Assembly: GCF_040784915.1 (NCBI RefSeq)
Contig: NZ_CP160797.1
Coordinates: 1,317,001-1,381,000, forward strand
Direction of reading: 5' to 3'
DNA length: 64,000 nt
DNA from: Bacillus vallismortis
GTDB taxonomy: Bacteria > Bacillota > Bacilli > Bacillales > Bacillaceae
Positions 52,743 to 61,764 of this stretch are shown here, piece by piece. A model generated the notes under the pieces. It did no database searches and had not been told where the DNA came from. It was given only the letters and a program-made list of their open reading frames with translations. Position 1 is the first letter of the stretch; each line of letters starts with the position of its first letter. Made by a program: the position numbers and the translations under genes.

Positions 52743-53579
52743 ATGTTTTATCATATTAAAGAGCTTCAATATCAAGCAAAGCCGGCTCATCCCGATCCTG
52801 TTTATGCGAAAAAGCTTCAAGAAATACTGGGCGGCCAATTCGGTGAGATCAGTGTCATGATGCAATATTTGTTCCAAGGGTTTAACTGCCGTGCTGATGC
52901 GAAATATAAAGACTTGCTTTGTGACATCGGAACGGAAGAGATTGCCCATGTGGAAATGCTGGCGACAATGATTTCCAGGCTTCTGGATCATGCGCCGGCT
53001 GATGTGCAGGAGGATGCTTATAAGAGTGATCCGGCTGTTGCGGCTGTGATGTCAGGCATGAATCCGCAGCACGCCATTGTCGCAGGTTTAGGCGCGATGG
53101 CGGCTGACAGTGAAGGATATCCATGGAATGCCAAATACATTATTTCAAGCGGGAATTTGCTGGCGGATTTTCGCGCAAACTTAAATGCGGAATCTCAAGG
53201 GCGCCTTCAGGTGACCCGGCTCTATGCGATGACGGATGATCCTGGGGTAAGAGATATGCTGTCATTTTTAATTGCAAGGGATACTTATCATCAAAATATG
53301 TGGTATGCGGCCATTAAAGAGCTCGAAGAAAGAGAACGGGATATTGTCGTTCCAACGACGTTCCCGCGTGAACTCGAAAAACGGGAAGTCGCTTATGACC
53401 TGTTTAACTTTTCCAGAGGGGATGAAAGCTCACAAGGAAGATGGGCTCATGGCGAAGCCTTTGACGGCCGGGGCGAGTTTAGATATATTCCGGCCCCGAT
53501 TGCGTTCGGGCCTGCGCCTCATCTTAAACCGGCGCCTATGTGGGTGCATGATACCATTCCCCCAATGTCGAAATGTTAG
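52743..53579 (+). CDS. yjqC: Manganese catalase YjqC
   Basis: Encodes 278 residues from the ATG at 52743 (GGGAGGAATG upstream). Ferritin-like four-helix bundle: EISVMMQYLFQGFN and GTEEIAHVEML give two Glu and a His, and the second half NLNAESQGRLQVTRL...DTYHQNMWYAAIKELEE the others. Breaks down hydrogen peroxide with a di-manganese centre. Monocistronic; ends 50 bases before the prophage gene xkdA. Confidence 0.9.
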   Translation: MFYHIKELQYQAKPAHPDPVYAKKLQEILGGQFGEISVMMQYLFQGFNCRADAKYKDLLCDIGTEEIAHVEMLATMISRLLDHAPADVQEDAYKSDPAVAAVMSGMNPQHAIVAGLGAMAADSEGYPWNAKYIISSGNLLADFRANLNAESQGRLQVTRLYAMTDDPGVRDMLSFLIARDTYHQNMWYAAIKELEERERDIVVPTTFPRELEKREVAYDLFNFSRGDESSQGRWAHGEAFDGRGEFRYIPAPIAFGPAPHLKPAPMWVHDTIPPMSKC

Positions 53580-53629
53580 TTTCTCTGCCGGGCTGAGATA
53601 GAGGAGTTCTGTTCCCAGTTCGTTTTTGC

Positions 53630-54226
53630 TTATCTGTTATTGCCGATATGATATAACGCTTTTTCTTCGGCGACCTGCAAGTGCTGCTGATCGTCTTCCT
53701 CGTACGCATTTGGCCGCTTGTTCGATAATAAGTAAGCGAGCCGCTTCTGAAATTGAATACCTGCTTTACGCCGTTCAAACATTTCAAGCCTTTTTTCCGC
53801 AAATTCCTTTGTTACCCGGAATACCGCCGCGATTGTAGCGAGCGCCTGGCTTCTCCATTGCGGCAGTTCCATCTGCAACAGCATAAAGGTTGGCACACAG
53901 AAGTGGTACATAAATTGATTCGCCTGAAATTCCTGCAATTCCCTGAATAGCTTGTTCATGTGAAAATGATTGCCTGCATGCTTTAACACGTGGCACAGTT
54001 CATGGCCGAAATCCTCCCATTGCTCTTCCGGTGATTTTCTCTGGTTCAATACAATACTGTACATGCCGTCGTATTTGACCATCATGCTCCCCATATCCTC
54101 AAAATGAACCCAAATATCAAGGTCCTTTGCGATTTTCAGCATGTCAATGTGATGGGGGGAGGTGACGCCCAGCCGGCTGTATATATTTTTTACGTATTCC
54201 TCCAGATGTGATAAGTAATCGCCCAA
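53630..54226 (-). CDS. xkdA: PBSX XkdA, ImmA/IrrE-type metalloprotease
   Basis: Encodes 198 residues. GHELCHVLKHAGN carries the zinc HExxH motif (HELCH). Relatives such as ImmA of ICEBs1 cleave the matching phage repressor after DNA damage, so XkdA is a candidate for cleaving Xre encoded to its right. Minus strand, the left edge of PBSX. AAGGGAGT precedes the ATG. Confidence 0.9.
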   Translation of the reverse strand: MGDYLSHLEEYVKNIYSRLGVTSPHHIDMLKIAKDLDIWVHFEDMGSMMVKYDGMYSIVLNQRKSPEEQWEDFGHELCHVLKHAGNHFHMNKLFRELQEFQANQFMYHFCVPTFMLLQMELPQWRSQALATIAAVFRVTKEFAEKRLEMFERRKAGIQFQKRLAYLLSNKRPNAYEEDDQQHLQVAEEKALYHIGNNR

Positions 54227-54387
54227 TTGAATACTCCCTTTCGAACATGTGTTCTGTTTTTAGCGAGAAAGAAAAGCCCGTATAGGACTGGAAAGTGTGT
54301 AGAAATCTTTCCCTTTTCTAAAAAAAATAAACAGTTTTTTCTTTATATCGGTCTATTCTTTATATGTTTTAGAGAACAGAGAAAGAT

Positions 54388-54729
54388 TTATTTATTTTTC
54401 GGTTTTCGGTTTTTCTCTTTTTCTTTTAAATAGTTGATAAATTCGATGGCCTGCTGTTTGCTTTCTGGGGAAAAATCCTGCATATCACGGTATGCGAGCT
54501 GCAAGTCCGGATCTGAGAACATATCGTCGTCGGATTTTTTGTCTTTCCCTGTTAATAAGTAATCAGCCGTTACTTGAAAGTAATCAGCCAGCTTTTGCAG
54601 TGTGTCGTAATCAGGTTCGCTCCGCCCGTTTTCATAATGGGAATATCGTGCCCGTGACACACCGATGTGTGATGCGATTTCTTCCTGTGTCCTTTTCCCT
54701 CTGAGACTCTTCAATCTGCCGCCTATCAT
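54388..54729 (-). CDS. xre: PBSX repressor Xre
   Basis: Encodes 113 residues. The N-terminal HTH of the Cro/C1 type ([43 protein letters not shown]) is followed by an acidic linker and a C-terminal helical tail. Keeps PBSX silent by binding the sites to its right (54775-54881). GAGAGGT precedes the ATG. Confidence 0.93.
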   Translation of the reverse strand: MIGGRLKSLRGKRTQEEIASHIGVSRARYSHYENGRSEPDYDTLQKLADYFQVTADYLLTGKDKKSDDDMFSDPDLQLAYRDMQDFSPESKQQAIEFINYLKEKEKNRKPKNK

Positions 54730-54774
54730 GCTATGACCTCTCTTTTTTAACTCCCTAAGTTACTTATGATTATA

Positions 54775-54881
54775 GATACAATTTGTATCAAAATAAAGTT
54801 ATGATAAAAAAAGTATCAAAAATAACTTGATGATACATAATGTATCGTTTATACTTGGTAACAGTTGATACGAAATGTATC
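54775..54881. promoter_or_regulatory. Four Xre-type operators between xre and the early operon
   Basis: Four 15-base sites on a GATAC-N5-GTATC frame: 54775-54789 (GATACAATTTGTATC), 54803-54817 (GATAAAAAAAGTATC, one mismatch), 54832-54846 (GATACATAATGTATC) and 54867-54881 (GATACGAAATGTATC). Start-to-start spacing is 28, 29 and 35 bases, close to whole turns. Repression of both xre and the rightward early operon follows. Confidence 0.88.
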
Positions 54882-54906
54882 GAAAACATGTCAGGAGAGT
54901 GATCAT

Positions 54907-55086
54907 ATGTATCCCATCCAAATTGTTTTTAGTGAAAACCCCATAGATCAGCGCCATCTCGGACAATCCGGCGGCACCATTTCGTTTACGGCGTGCGGCC
55001 ATCCGGTATTCCACTTTGAAACACAAGAGCAGTTTCAAACATACATGTTGTTAAAAGGAGAAGCTCCGTACAATGCAAACCGATAA
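54907..55086 (+). CDS. Small prophage protein, first gene of the early operon
   Basis: Encodes 59 residues from the ATG at 54907 (CAGGAGAGT upstream). No domain recognised; a single Cys-Gly-His element ACGHPVFHFET lies in the middle. It overlaps the next gene, xkdB, by 14 bases, so translation is coupled. Probably an early PBSX gene. Confidence 0.75.
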   Translation: MYPIQIVFSENPIDQRHLGQSGGTISFTACGHPVFHFETQEQFQTYMLLKGEAPYNANR

Positions 55087-55909
55087 AAGCTATCCTTTTC
55101 CTGTGTATTCAGGGCTTTTGAATTCAGAACATTATGACAAATTGGGTCCGGCGCTATGGCTGTTTCTCTGGTTCATCAGCTCAACAACAAAAGAAATTGA
55201 AAAAGACGGTGTAAGCTGGGGAGCTGTGCTTGGCCATAAGCCGTTAAAAGCGAGAGAGATGGCAGCTGTATTCGGTGTCAGTGAAAAAACCGTCAGAAGA
55301 TGGCTGGAGCTCCTCGAAATGCATGAGTACATAAAGGCTGTCCGCGCGCCGTACGGACTGGTGATTTCGGTAAAGCATTCCAAAAAATTCAGCTTCAGAT
55401 CGGACAAAACTGTACACCGGGGTATAACGGAACGGACATTTTCGCCGCGGGCACCGGACACAGACGTCCGCTCAGATAAAGATAAAACAAACATAAATAC
55501 TGCTGCTGATGATGCAGTGGATCATATTGCGAAGCGGTTTACACAATTACGGTCGGCTCAAGAAGGACGCACCGTGTATCCTTCCTCCAGAGATTATCAA
55601 GCCATCGCCCGTATTGTCGCCGTCGGCGTTCCAGTAACGCAAACAATCAAATGGCTTGAGGAATGCTTTCAAGCCTTTGAAAACCGGCGGACCGCCGCTT
55701 CAGAAACAATCAAGGCCTTTCGCTATTGCTCGAAATTCATTGAAGACCGATTTTTCGCGCAGCAGGCCAAAAAGAATGGCGCAATTCAACATGAGAGGAT
55801 GGAAAGACATGACAAAACGAACAATCGAGCAGATTTTGGACGAGCTGAGAAGAGGGAGACGTCCATTACTGGCGGACAAACCGGCCGAATCAGACGCAAG
55901 CCGCTATGA
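55073..55909 (+). CDS. xkdB: PBSX XkdB, replication-initiator-like protein
   Basis: Encodes 278 residues. Winged-helix N-terminal part with KAREMAAVFGVSEKTVRRWLELLEMHEYIKAVRAPYG (HTH), a basic linker and a C-terminal DnaD-like region (IARIVAVGVPVTQTIKWLEECFQAFE). Pairs with the DnaC-like XkdC that follows. AAAGGAGAAG precedes the ATG. Confidence 0.85.
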   Translation: MQTDKSYPFPVYSGLLNSEHYDKLGPALWLFLWFISSTTKEIEKDGVSWGAVLGHKPLKAREMAAVFGVSEKTVRRWLELLEMHEYIKAVRAPYGLVISVKHSKKFSFRSDKTVHRGITERTFSPRAPDTDVRSDKDKTNINTAADDAVDHIAKRFTQLRSAQEGRTVYPSSRDYQAIARIVAVGVPVTQTIKWLEECFQAFENRRTAASETIKAFRYCSKFIEDRFFAQQAKKNGAIQHERMERHDKTNNRADFGRAEKRETSITGGQTGRIRRKPL

Positions 55910-56609
55910 TTGCCCGCGATGCAAGGATCAGGGAGGCTATCTCATCCGGCAGAACGATCTGGAAGTATGGACGATGTGCAGCTGCATGGCAGAACGAAAA
56001 GTGAAGCGGCTGCTCGGTGCTAGTGAGATTACCCCTGCCTTCAGACAGCTGGGCTTCAAAGAGTTCTGCATTGAGGGAAAGCCGCAGGCCATACAAGACG
56101 CGTTTGAATGCACAAAAGAGTATGTGGCGGATTATGAACAAATCAAGGGAAACCGGAAAAACAGCATCGCTCTTTTAGGACAGCCTGGATCAGGGAAGAC
56201 ACACCTTTTGACCGCTGCTGCCAATGATTTGATGAGAACACGACATGTGCCGGTCATTTATTTTCCGTATGTGGAGGGCTTTACCGATCTGAAAAATGAC
56301 TTTGATCTATTGGAAGCGAAGCTGAACCGGATGAAGCAGGCAGATGTGCTGTTCATCGATGACTTGTTTAAACCGGTTAATGGCAAACCCCGCGCCACCG
56401 ATTGGCAATTAGAGCAAATGTATTCGGTACTTAACTACCGCTACTTAAATCATAAACCGCTTTTGCTTTCGAGCGAGCTGACGATTGAAACCCTTGTCCG
56501 GGTCGATGAAGCGCTCGGCACGAGAATCTACGAAATGTGCAGTGACTATTTAGTGATTATCAAAGGAGCTGCCTGCGAGCTGAACCATAGATTGGAGGGG
56601 ATCAGATAA
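55809..56609 (+). CDS. xkdC: PBSX XkdC, DnaC-like helicase loader
   Basis: Encodes 266 residues from the ATG at 55809 (GAGAGGATGG upstream), overlapping xkdB by 101 bases in another frame. A zinc-like CxxC at CPRCKDQGG, Walker A LLGQPGSGKTHLLTAAA, Walker B VLFIDDLF. Probably loads the replicative helicase on prophage DNA. Confidence 0.9.
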   Translation: MTKRTIEQILDELRRGRRPLLADKPAESDASRYDCPRCKDQGGYLIRQNDLEVWTMCSCMAERKVKRLLGASEITPAFRQLGFKEFCIEGKPQAIQDAFECTKEYVADYEQIKGNRKNSIALLGQPGSGKTHLLTAAANDLMRTRHVPVIYFPYVEGFTDLKNDFDLLEAKLNRMKQADVLFIDDLFKPVNGKPRATDWQLEQMYSVLNYRYLNHKPLLLSSELTIETLVRVDEALGTRIYEMCSDYLVIIKGAACELNHRLEGIR

Positions 56610-56776
56610 TGTGCAAACTTTGTCAAACAAAAAAAGTCATTGTGGAGCATACCGAAATTGGAGCCGTTTTTCATCCATGTCCGAACTGCCGATCCGGCAC
56701 TGATTTAACGCCGGTCATTCAAAAGCTGGAGGAAATGCTGACAGCGGGAAAAGCGAGGCTGAATGTCCATGATTAA
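56609..56776 (+). CDS. Small prophage zinc-finger-like protein
   Basis: Encodes 55 residues: MCKLCQTKKVIVEHTEIGAV then FHPCPNCRSG, two CxxC pairs and a helix. The start overlaps the stop of xkdC by one base (TAATG), after TTGGAGGGG. It is below common size cut-offs. Role unknown; likely a zinc-binding accessory in early phage functions. Confidence 0.7.
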   Translation: MCKLCQTKKVIVEHTEIGAVFHPCPNCRSGTDLTPVIQKLEEMLTAGKARLNVHD

Positions 56777-56864
56777 AAAACTGACCGCTTTAATTGCTTT
56801 GCTGATTCGTGCGAAGCGAACGGAAAAAAACATTGAACAATGGTATCAGGATGACGGGAAGTGA
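56769..56864 (+). CDS. Short prophage peptide, 31 residues
   Basis: MIKKLTALIALLIRAKRTEK then NIEQWYQDDGK. It overlaps the previous stop (ATGATTAA) and the next start (GTGA), a chain of coupled short genes. Amphipathic, basic. No function can be assigned. Confidence 0.45.
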   Translation: MIKKLTALIALLIRAKRTEKNIEQWYQDDGK

Positions 56865-57214
56865 AAGTGTTGGCAAAAACGAAACAGGCAGAGAAAAGCC
56901 CTGCACCGTGGCGTGCCGTCCCATGCGGGGATACGAAACCGATCTATATTTATTCAGCTTACAGCGAAGAAGAAAAAGAAAGGTTCCCATATTCAAACGG
57001 GAGGCTGATTGCCGCTGTATTTGACCTCAGCTCATATTCGCAAAAAAACAATGCCGCTTTGATGGCGGCAGCACCTGAACTGCTGGAAGCGTCTAAAGCA
57101 GCTCTTGATTTTCTGAAAGGAAATTCTGTTCATTCAAAGGAGCGCATCATTCAGCTATTAGAAAAAGCCAAAACAAGCGCGGAAAAACCGCAAAAGGGAG
57201 GAAAAGAAACATGA
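56861..57214 (+). CDS. Prophage protein between xkdC and xtrA (possible XkdD)
   Basis: Encodes 117 residues, start GTG. AEKSPAPWRAVPCGDTKPIYIYSAYSEEEKERFPYSNGRLIAAVFDLSS, then KNNAALMAAAPELLEASKAAL, a pattern common in small phage proteins of unknown role. Coupled to xtrA (ATGA-type overlap of four bases). Confidence 0.75.
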   Translation: MKVLAKTKQAEKSPAPWRAVPCGDTKPIYIYSAYSEEEKERFPYSNGRLIAAVFDLSSYSQKNNAALMAAAPELLEASKAALDFLKGNSVHSKERIIQLLEKAKTSAEKPQKGGKET

Positions 57215-57417
57215 TCAATCCTAAAAAACTATTAAATATTGATTCCATCACGCTGGAGAGCCAGCTGGAGGACGGAAAAATCCGTGTGATTATTGTGGAC
57301 GGCATCAAGCAAGAAGCATGGATCACAGAAGCGCCGGAGCATGGAAAAACGCTCGTCGAAACGAGAAAGGGAGACCTTGCCCGCGTGGAATTTGAAATCG
57401 GCTACAAATTAAATTAA
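57211..57417 (+). CDS. xtrA: PBSX XtrA
   Basis: Encodes 68 residues (MINPKKLLNIDSITLE at the start), all beta-like, with GGAGG at the correct distance. Positioned immediately before xpf, as in 168. Function unknown. Confidence 0.85.
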   Translation: MINPKKLLNIDSITLESQLEDGKIRVIIVDGIKQEAWITEAPEHGKTLVETRKGDLARVEFEIGYKLN

Positions 57418-57452
57418 AGCGAAAAAAGAATACGTCCAAGACGGAAAGCCTG

Positions 57453-57507
57453 CGGACACTGATCAACTTGCACAGCATTTGTGCGTTGATTGGTGTCCGT
57501 TTTTTTG
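57453..57507 (+). terminator. Terminator between xtrA and xpf
   Basis: CGGACACTGATCAAC and GTTGATTGGTGTCCG enclose an inner GCACA/TGTGC pair, followed by seven T residues. Ends the early operon, or forces limited read-through into xpf. Confidence 0.88.
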
Positions 57508-57531
57508 TTCCAAAATAAGGAGGATCATAGA

Positions 57532-58041
57532 ATGCAAGACTTACTATTTGAATATAAACGCACGCTAAAACAAACAAGAACACAATATAAACCGCTCGCA
57601 GAAGCAGATGAATCCATACTCTCAGCTGAAGAGCTGAAGGATAAAAAAATCATCAGAAACATGATTACTGATCTGGAATATGTAACAGAATGGCTTGAAA
57701 AAGGAAGACAGCCCGGCATCAGACGGGCGATTGACCGGCGTGATGCGTACCAGCGGCTGATGATCAAAGATCCGAGAATCATCGAATCATTTTCCAGCGC
57801 TATGGTGGTTGAGCCGGACGGACAGGTATCAGAAGAAGACAGAGAGAGAATCCGAGAAGCGTTATCCCTGTTAACGGACAGAGAAAAAGAAATGTTTTTG
57901 CTGCATAAGGTAGAATGCTTTTCTTACGAACGGATTGCTGATCTTCTCGGCGTGAAAAAATCAACGGTGCAAACGACCATTAAACGGGCGATCGTAAAGA
58001 TGCAAAGACAGCAGGAAGAAATAAATCGATCGCTTGCCTGA
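57532..58041 (+). CDS. xpf: PBSX sigma-like factor Xpf
   Basis: Encodes 169 residues from the ATG at 57532 (AAGGAGG upstream). C-terminal sigma-region-4 HTH: LLTDREKEMFLLHKVECFSYERIADLLGVKKSTVQTTIKRAIVKMQ. No region 2 is evident, so it needs a partner or acts as an activator. Turns on the late operon starting at xtmA. Confidence 0.92.
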   Translation: MQDLLFEYKRTLKQTRTQYKPLAEADESILSAEELKDKKIIRNMITDLEYVTEWLEKGRQPGIRRAIDRRDAYQRLMIKDPRIIESFSSAMVVEPDGQVSEEDRERIREALSLLTDREKEMFLLHKVECFSYERIADLLGVKKSTVQTTIKRAIVKMQRQQEEINRSLA

Positions 58042-58158
58042 AAGCTTGTCATACGTTTGCCACCTATAAGTGAATAGAGCATGACACATAAGCGGCTGGC
58101 AGAATCAGCCGCTTTTATGAATAGACATCCATGCTGGAGGTGGCGGTGATGCCGTAGC
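58042..58158 (+). promoter_or_regulatory. Region of the Xpf-dependent late promoter
   Basis: Between xpf and xtmA. Contains a hairpin AGCGGCTGG..CAGCCGCTTTT at 58090-58116 and a GGAGGTGG ribosome site at about 58136. The late promoter is expected here from work on PBSX in 168, but I cannot delimit its elements. Confidence 0.5.
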
Positions 58159-58956
58159 ATGAAAACACAACAGCGCGAACAAGCATTAGCAATCTATCAA
58201 CAATATCAAGGAAAGATCACAAATCGGGCGGTTGCGGATACAATCGGTGTTTCCGCGAAAACAATCGGCATCTGGAAAAAACAAGACAAATGGAAAGAGG
58301 CCTTGTTTTCTGAAACCAGAAACGAACAAAAACAGCGCCGGATAGATAATGATGAATTAAATGAACGGCAGCGGCTGTTTTGCCTGTATTACGTCAAAAG
58401 CTTCAATGCCACACAGTCAGCAATCAAAGCGGGCTATTCTCCGGACAGCGCCCATGTGACGGGCAGCCGGCTGTTAAAGAATGAAAAGGTCGCTGCTGAA
58501 ATCAGACGCGTTAAAAAAGAAATGGTCAATGAAATGTTTATTGAAGCGATGGACGTGCTGCAGGTTTACATTAAAATCGCGTTTGCGGATATTACCGACT
58601 ATGTGACTTTCGGAAAAAAAGAGGTCCAGGCTGTCGGGAAATCGGGGCCGTTGTTTGATGAAGATGATAATCCGATTATGAAGGAAATCAGCTTTGTCGA
58701 TGTCAAAGATTCCGGGCTTGTTGACGGCACCATTGTGACGGAAGCGAAGCTCGGCAAAGAAGGCATCGCCATCAAGCTCGCCGATAAAATGAAGGCGCTC
58801 GAAAAGCTGTCCTTATATTTTGATTTGTTTCCGGATCAATTTAAACAAAAAATTGAAAACGAGAAATTAAAACTTGCCAAACAAAAAGCGGAGAAAACAG
58901 ATGACAGCCAAGCGCCGATTGAAATTATGATCAAACGAAAAGAGGGCAAGCCATGA
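58159..58956 (+). CDS. xtmA: PBSX terminase small subunit XtmA
   Basis: Encodes 265 residues. N-terminal HTH ([24 protein letters not shown]) followed by the small-terminase domain [49 protein letters not shown]. Binds the packaging start site. Overlaps xtmB by four bases. Confidence 0.93.
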   Translation: MKTQQREQALAIYQQYQGKITNRAVADTIGVSAKTIGIWKKQDKWKEALFSETRNEQKQRRIDNDELNERQRLFCLYYVKSFNATQSAIKAGYSPDSAHVTGSRLLKNEKVAAEIRRVKKEMVNEMFIEAMDVLQVYIKIAFADITDYVTFGKKEVQAVGKSGPLFDEDDNPIMKEISFVDVKDSGLVDGTIVTEAKLGKEGIAIKLADKMKALEKLSLYFDLFPDQFKQKIENEKLKLAKQKAEKTDDSQAPIEIMIKRKEGKP

Positions 58957-60254
58957 TTGTAAAAGAAATCAACCCTCATTTCGAAGATTACGTGTTCAAT
59001 TGGGAGCAGACGTACCAATTTCTCGTCGGCGGCTACGGCTCATCCAAAAGCTATCATACCGCATTGAAAATCGTGTTAAAGCTGCTGAAGGAAAAACGGA
59101 CGGCGCTTGTCATCCGTGAGGTGTTCGATACCCATCGGGATTCGACCTTCGCCTTGTTTCAAGAGGTGGTCGAAGAGCTCGGCCTCACAAAGGCTGTGGC
59201 ACCCCTTTCTTCCCCGCTGCAGCTGCGGTTTCAAAACGGCAGCCGGATCATGTTCAAAGGAATGGACAATCCTGCGAAATTAAAATCAGTTCATAACATT
59301 TCATTAATATGGATTGAAGAGTGCTCAGAGGTGAAGTATGAAGGCTTTAAGGAATTAATCGGACGTCTTCGCCACCCTGACTTGAAGCTTCATATGATCT
59401 GCACCACCAATCCCGTCGGCACCTCCAATTGGACGTACCGGCATTTTTTTCGTGATGAACGCAATAAACGGTTTGTGCTGGATGACAGCGAGCTTTACGA
59501 AAAGCGGACGATTGTGAAGGGAGATACGTATTATCATCATTCCACAGCAAACGACAATCTTTTTCTCCCGAAAAGCTATGTGAATCAGCTTGACGGACTC
59601 AAGGCATATGATCCTGACCTGTACCGGATTGCCCGCAAAGGCCGATTCGGCGTCAACGGGATCAGGGTGCTGCCGCAATTCGAGGTGCTCCCGCACGGCC
59701 AAGTAAAAGAACGCATCGCAGCCATCAGCAAGCCGATATTTCGGACAGGGATGGATTTTGGCTTCGAGGAATCCTACAATGCCGTCGTCCGGCTCGCCGT
59801 CGACCCTGAAAAAAAATATCTCTACATTTATTGGGAGTATTATCAAAACAAAATGACAGATGACCGGACGGCTGAGGCGCTGCGTGAGTTTATTGACACA
59901 CAGGAGTTGATCAAAGCCGACTCCGCTGAGCCGAAAAGCATTCAATATTTCCGCCAGCAGGGTTTTCAGATGGTCGGAGCCAGAAAGTTTCCCGGCTCAA
60001 GGCTTCAATACACCAAAAAGGTGAAACGATTCAAAAAGATCTTCTGTTCGGACCGCTGTGAAAATGTCATCTATGAGCTGAAGACGCTGACGTATGCAAA
60101 AGACAAAAACGGCGCGCTGATAGAGGATGAATTCACAATTGACCCGCATACGCTGTCTGCCATTTGGTATGCGCTTGATGATTATGAAGTTGCTGATATG
60201 AAAGAGACAGTACACAAACGAATCCGGCCGAACCGGGAAAGGAGGAGGTCATAA
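58953..60254 (+). CDS. xtmB: PBSX terminase large subunit XtmB
   Basis: Encodes 433 residues: Walker A-like [11 protein letters not shown], Walker [11 protein letters not shown], and the nuclease part [20 protein letters not shown] (Asp). Packages DNA into heads; in PBSX this is 13 kb of host DNA. Ends one base before xkdE. Confidence 0.94.
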   Translation: MIVKEINPHFEDYVFNWEQTYQFLVGGYGSSKSYHTALKIVLKLLKEKRTALVIREVFDTHRDSTFALFQEVVEELGLTKAVAPLSSPLQLRFQNGSRIMFKGMDNPAKLKSVHNISLIWIEECSEVKYEGFKELIGRLRHPDLKLHMICTTNPVGTSNWTYRHFFRDERNKRFVLDDSELYEKRTIVKGDTYYHHSTANDNLFLPKSYVNQLDGLKAYDPDLYRIARKGRFGVNGIRVLPQFEVLPHGQVKERIAAISKPIFRTGMDFGFEESYNAVVRLAVDPEKKYLYIYWEYYQNKMTDDRTAEALREFIDTQELIKADSAEPKSIQYFRQQGFQMVGARKFPGSRLQYTKKVKRFKKIFCSDRCENVIYELKTLTYAKDKNGALIEDEFTIDPHTLSAIWYALDDYEVADMKETVHKRIRPNRERRRS

Positions 60255-61745
60255 ATGATGCACAATCAAACCGTCAGAGCGACTGTATTCAAAGCCAATG
60301 CCGCCGCTCCTCAGACAAAACAAATTTATGAAGATGACTTTTCTGATTTGTATGGAGAGGATATTATCGCACCGCCCTACAACATCATCGAGCTTAAAAC
60401 CATTGCTGAATACTCGACGATTCTTCAGCAATGCATTGATGCGTACAGGGTGAATATTACAGGTTTTGGCTTTGATGTTGAGTACACGTTTGATGTCAAT
60501 GCGAATGACGTGGATCAGACGAAAAAGCAAAAAGCGGAAAAAGAATGGGCCAGACTCGAAGCCTTTTATAAATGTCTTCACTTTGACGAATCAGCCGAAA
60601 TGATTTTAGGCTATGCCATCGAAGACAGAGAAAAAACAGGCAACGGTTTTATGGAAGTGCTACGCGACGGAATGGGAAAACCAGCCGGCATCGAATATTT
60701 AGATGTGAAATATATGCGGGTATGCGGAGCCGATGAGCCAGTCGAGGTCTCATTTGTATATGAAGAAAACGGGAAAATGAAAAGGATCAAAAGGCAAAAA
60801 CGCTTCCGAAAATATGTGCAGATGATCAATGGAGAAAAAGTATTTTTCAAAGAATACGGCGATCCTCGAAAAATGGACATGCGAACGGGTGAATATGTAA
60901 ACACATTGGCAGAGAAGTATCAAGCGAATGAAGCGATTCACCTCAAAATCGGAAGCGGCGTATACGGGGTGCCCCGCTGGGTCGGCAATATCGTCAATTT
61001 ATACGGTGCGCGAAAAGCAGAAGAGCTCAATTTTATGTATTTTAAACAGGGCCGTCACGTACCCGCTGCGATCACAGTGGAAAACGGGATGCTGTCGGAA
61101 GCTTCTTATCGTGAGCTGCAAGAGTACATGAATGATCTTGAAGGTGTTGAAAACGCCCATAAATTCCTCCTGATTGAAGCGGAGGGACTCGCGAAAGAGA
61201 AGGACCTGCACGGGGGCGAGGACATTACACCTGTTTCCGTGGAAATCAAATCCTTGGCGGAAATTCTCCAAAACGACGCCTTGTTTCTTGAGTACGATGA
61301 AAAAAGCAGAAATAAGCTGCGCTCGGCGTTCCGCCTCCCGCCGCTTTATACAGGCGAGGCTCAGGAATACAACCGGGCGACAGCGGATACAGCTCGAAAA
61401 ATCACGGAGGAACAGGTCTTTCAGCCGGAGCGGAAAACGCTCGTGAATAAACTGAACACGCTGCTTTTGCCAGAGCTGAATATTCATGACGTCAGGCTGA
61501 CATTAAAAGGACCGGACTTTCGTGATCCGCTTGAGATTGCGAAAGTGCTCGGTCCTTTTATTACAGCGGGAGCCGTCTCGCCGAATGATTTACGCGACCT
61601 TGCCGGACGGGTGCTTGGCAAAACGCTGGAAGAGTGGCCTGAGGAAATGTATAAACGGCCTGCAGGACAGGATGCGGAAAAGACAAACTTGACTGCGCTC
61701 ATGCAGGAGCTGAAAGAAAGCATCGAAGAGATCAAAACGTCCTGA
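60255..61745 (+). CDS. xkdE: PBSX portal protein XkdE
   Basis: Encodes 496 residues. Portal family (SPP1-like/PBSX): IIELKTIAEYSTILQQCIDAY at the N-terminus, VPRWVGNIVNLYGARKAEELNFMYFKQGRHVPAAI in the middle, LRSAFRLPPLYTGEAQEYNRATADTARKITEEQVF near the end. AAAGGAGGAGG precedes it. Dodecameric gate for DNA in the capsid. Confidence 0.93.
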   Translation: MMHNQTVRATVFKANAAAPQTKQIYEDDFSDLYGEDIIAPPYNIIELKTIAEYSTILQQCIDAYRVNITGFGFDVEYTFDVNANDVDQTKKQKAEKEWARLEAFYKCLHFDESAEMILGYAIEDREKTGNGFMEVLRDGMGKPAGIEYLDVKYMRVCGADEPVEVSFVYEENGKMKRIKRQKRFRKYVQMINGEKVFFKEYGDPRKMDMRTGEYVNTLAEKYQANEAIHLKIGSGVYGVPRWVGNIVNLYGARKAEELNFMYFKQGRHVPAAITVENGMLSEASYRELQEYMNDLEGVENAHKFLLIEAEGLAKEKDLHGGEDITPVSVEIKSLAEILQNDALFLEYDEKSRNKLRSAFRLPPLYTGEAQEYNRATADTARKITEEQVFQPERKTLVNKLNTLLLPELNIHDVRLTLKGPDFRDPLEIAKVLGPFITAGAVSPNDLRDLAGRVLGKTLEEWPEEMYKRPAGQDAEKTNLTALMQELKESIEEIKTS

Positions 61746-61764
61746 AGGGAGGTGAATCAAGCAG

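Noticed and set aside
54227..54387. Terminator or small gene between xkdA and xre
   Set aside because: Only AT-rich sequence without a convincing hairpin; the 68-codon plus-strand frame there has no ribosome site.
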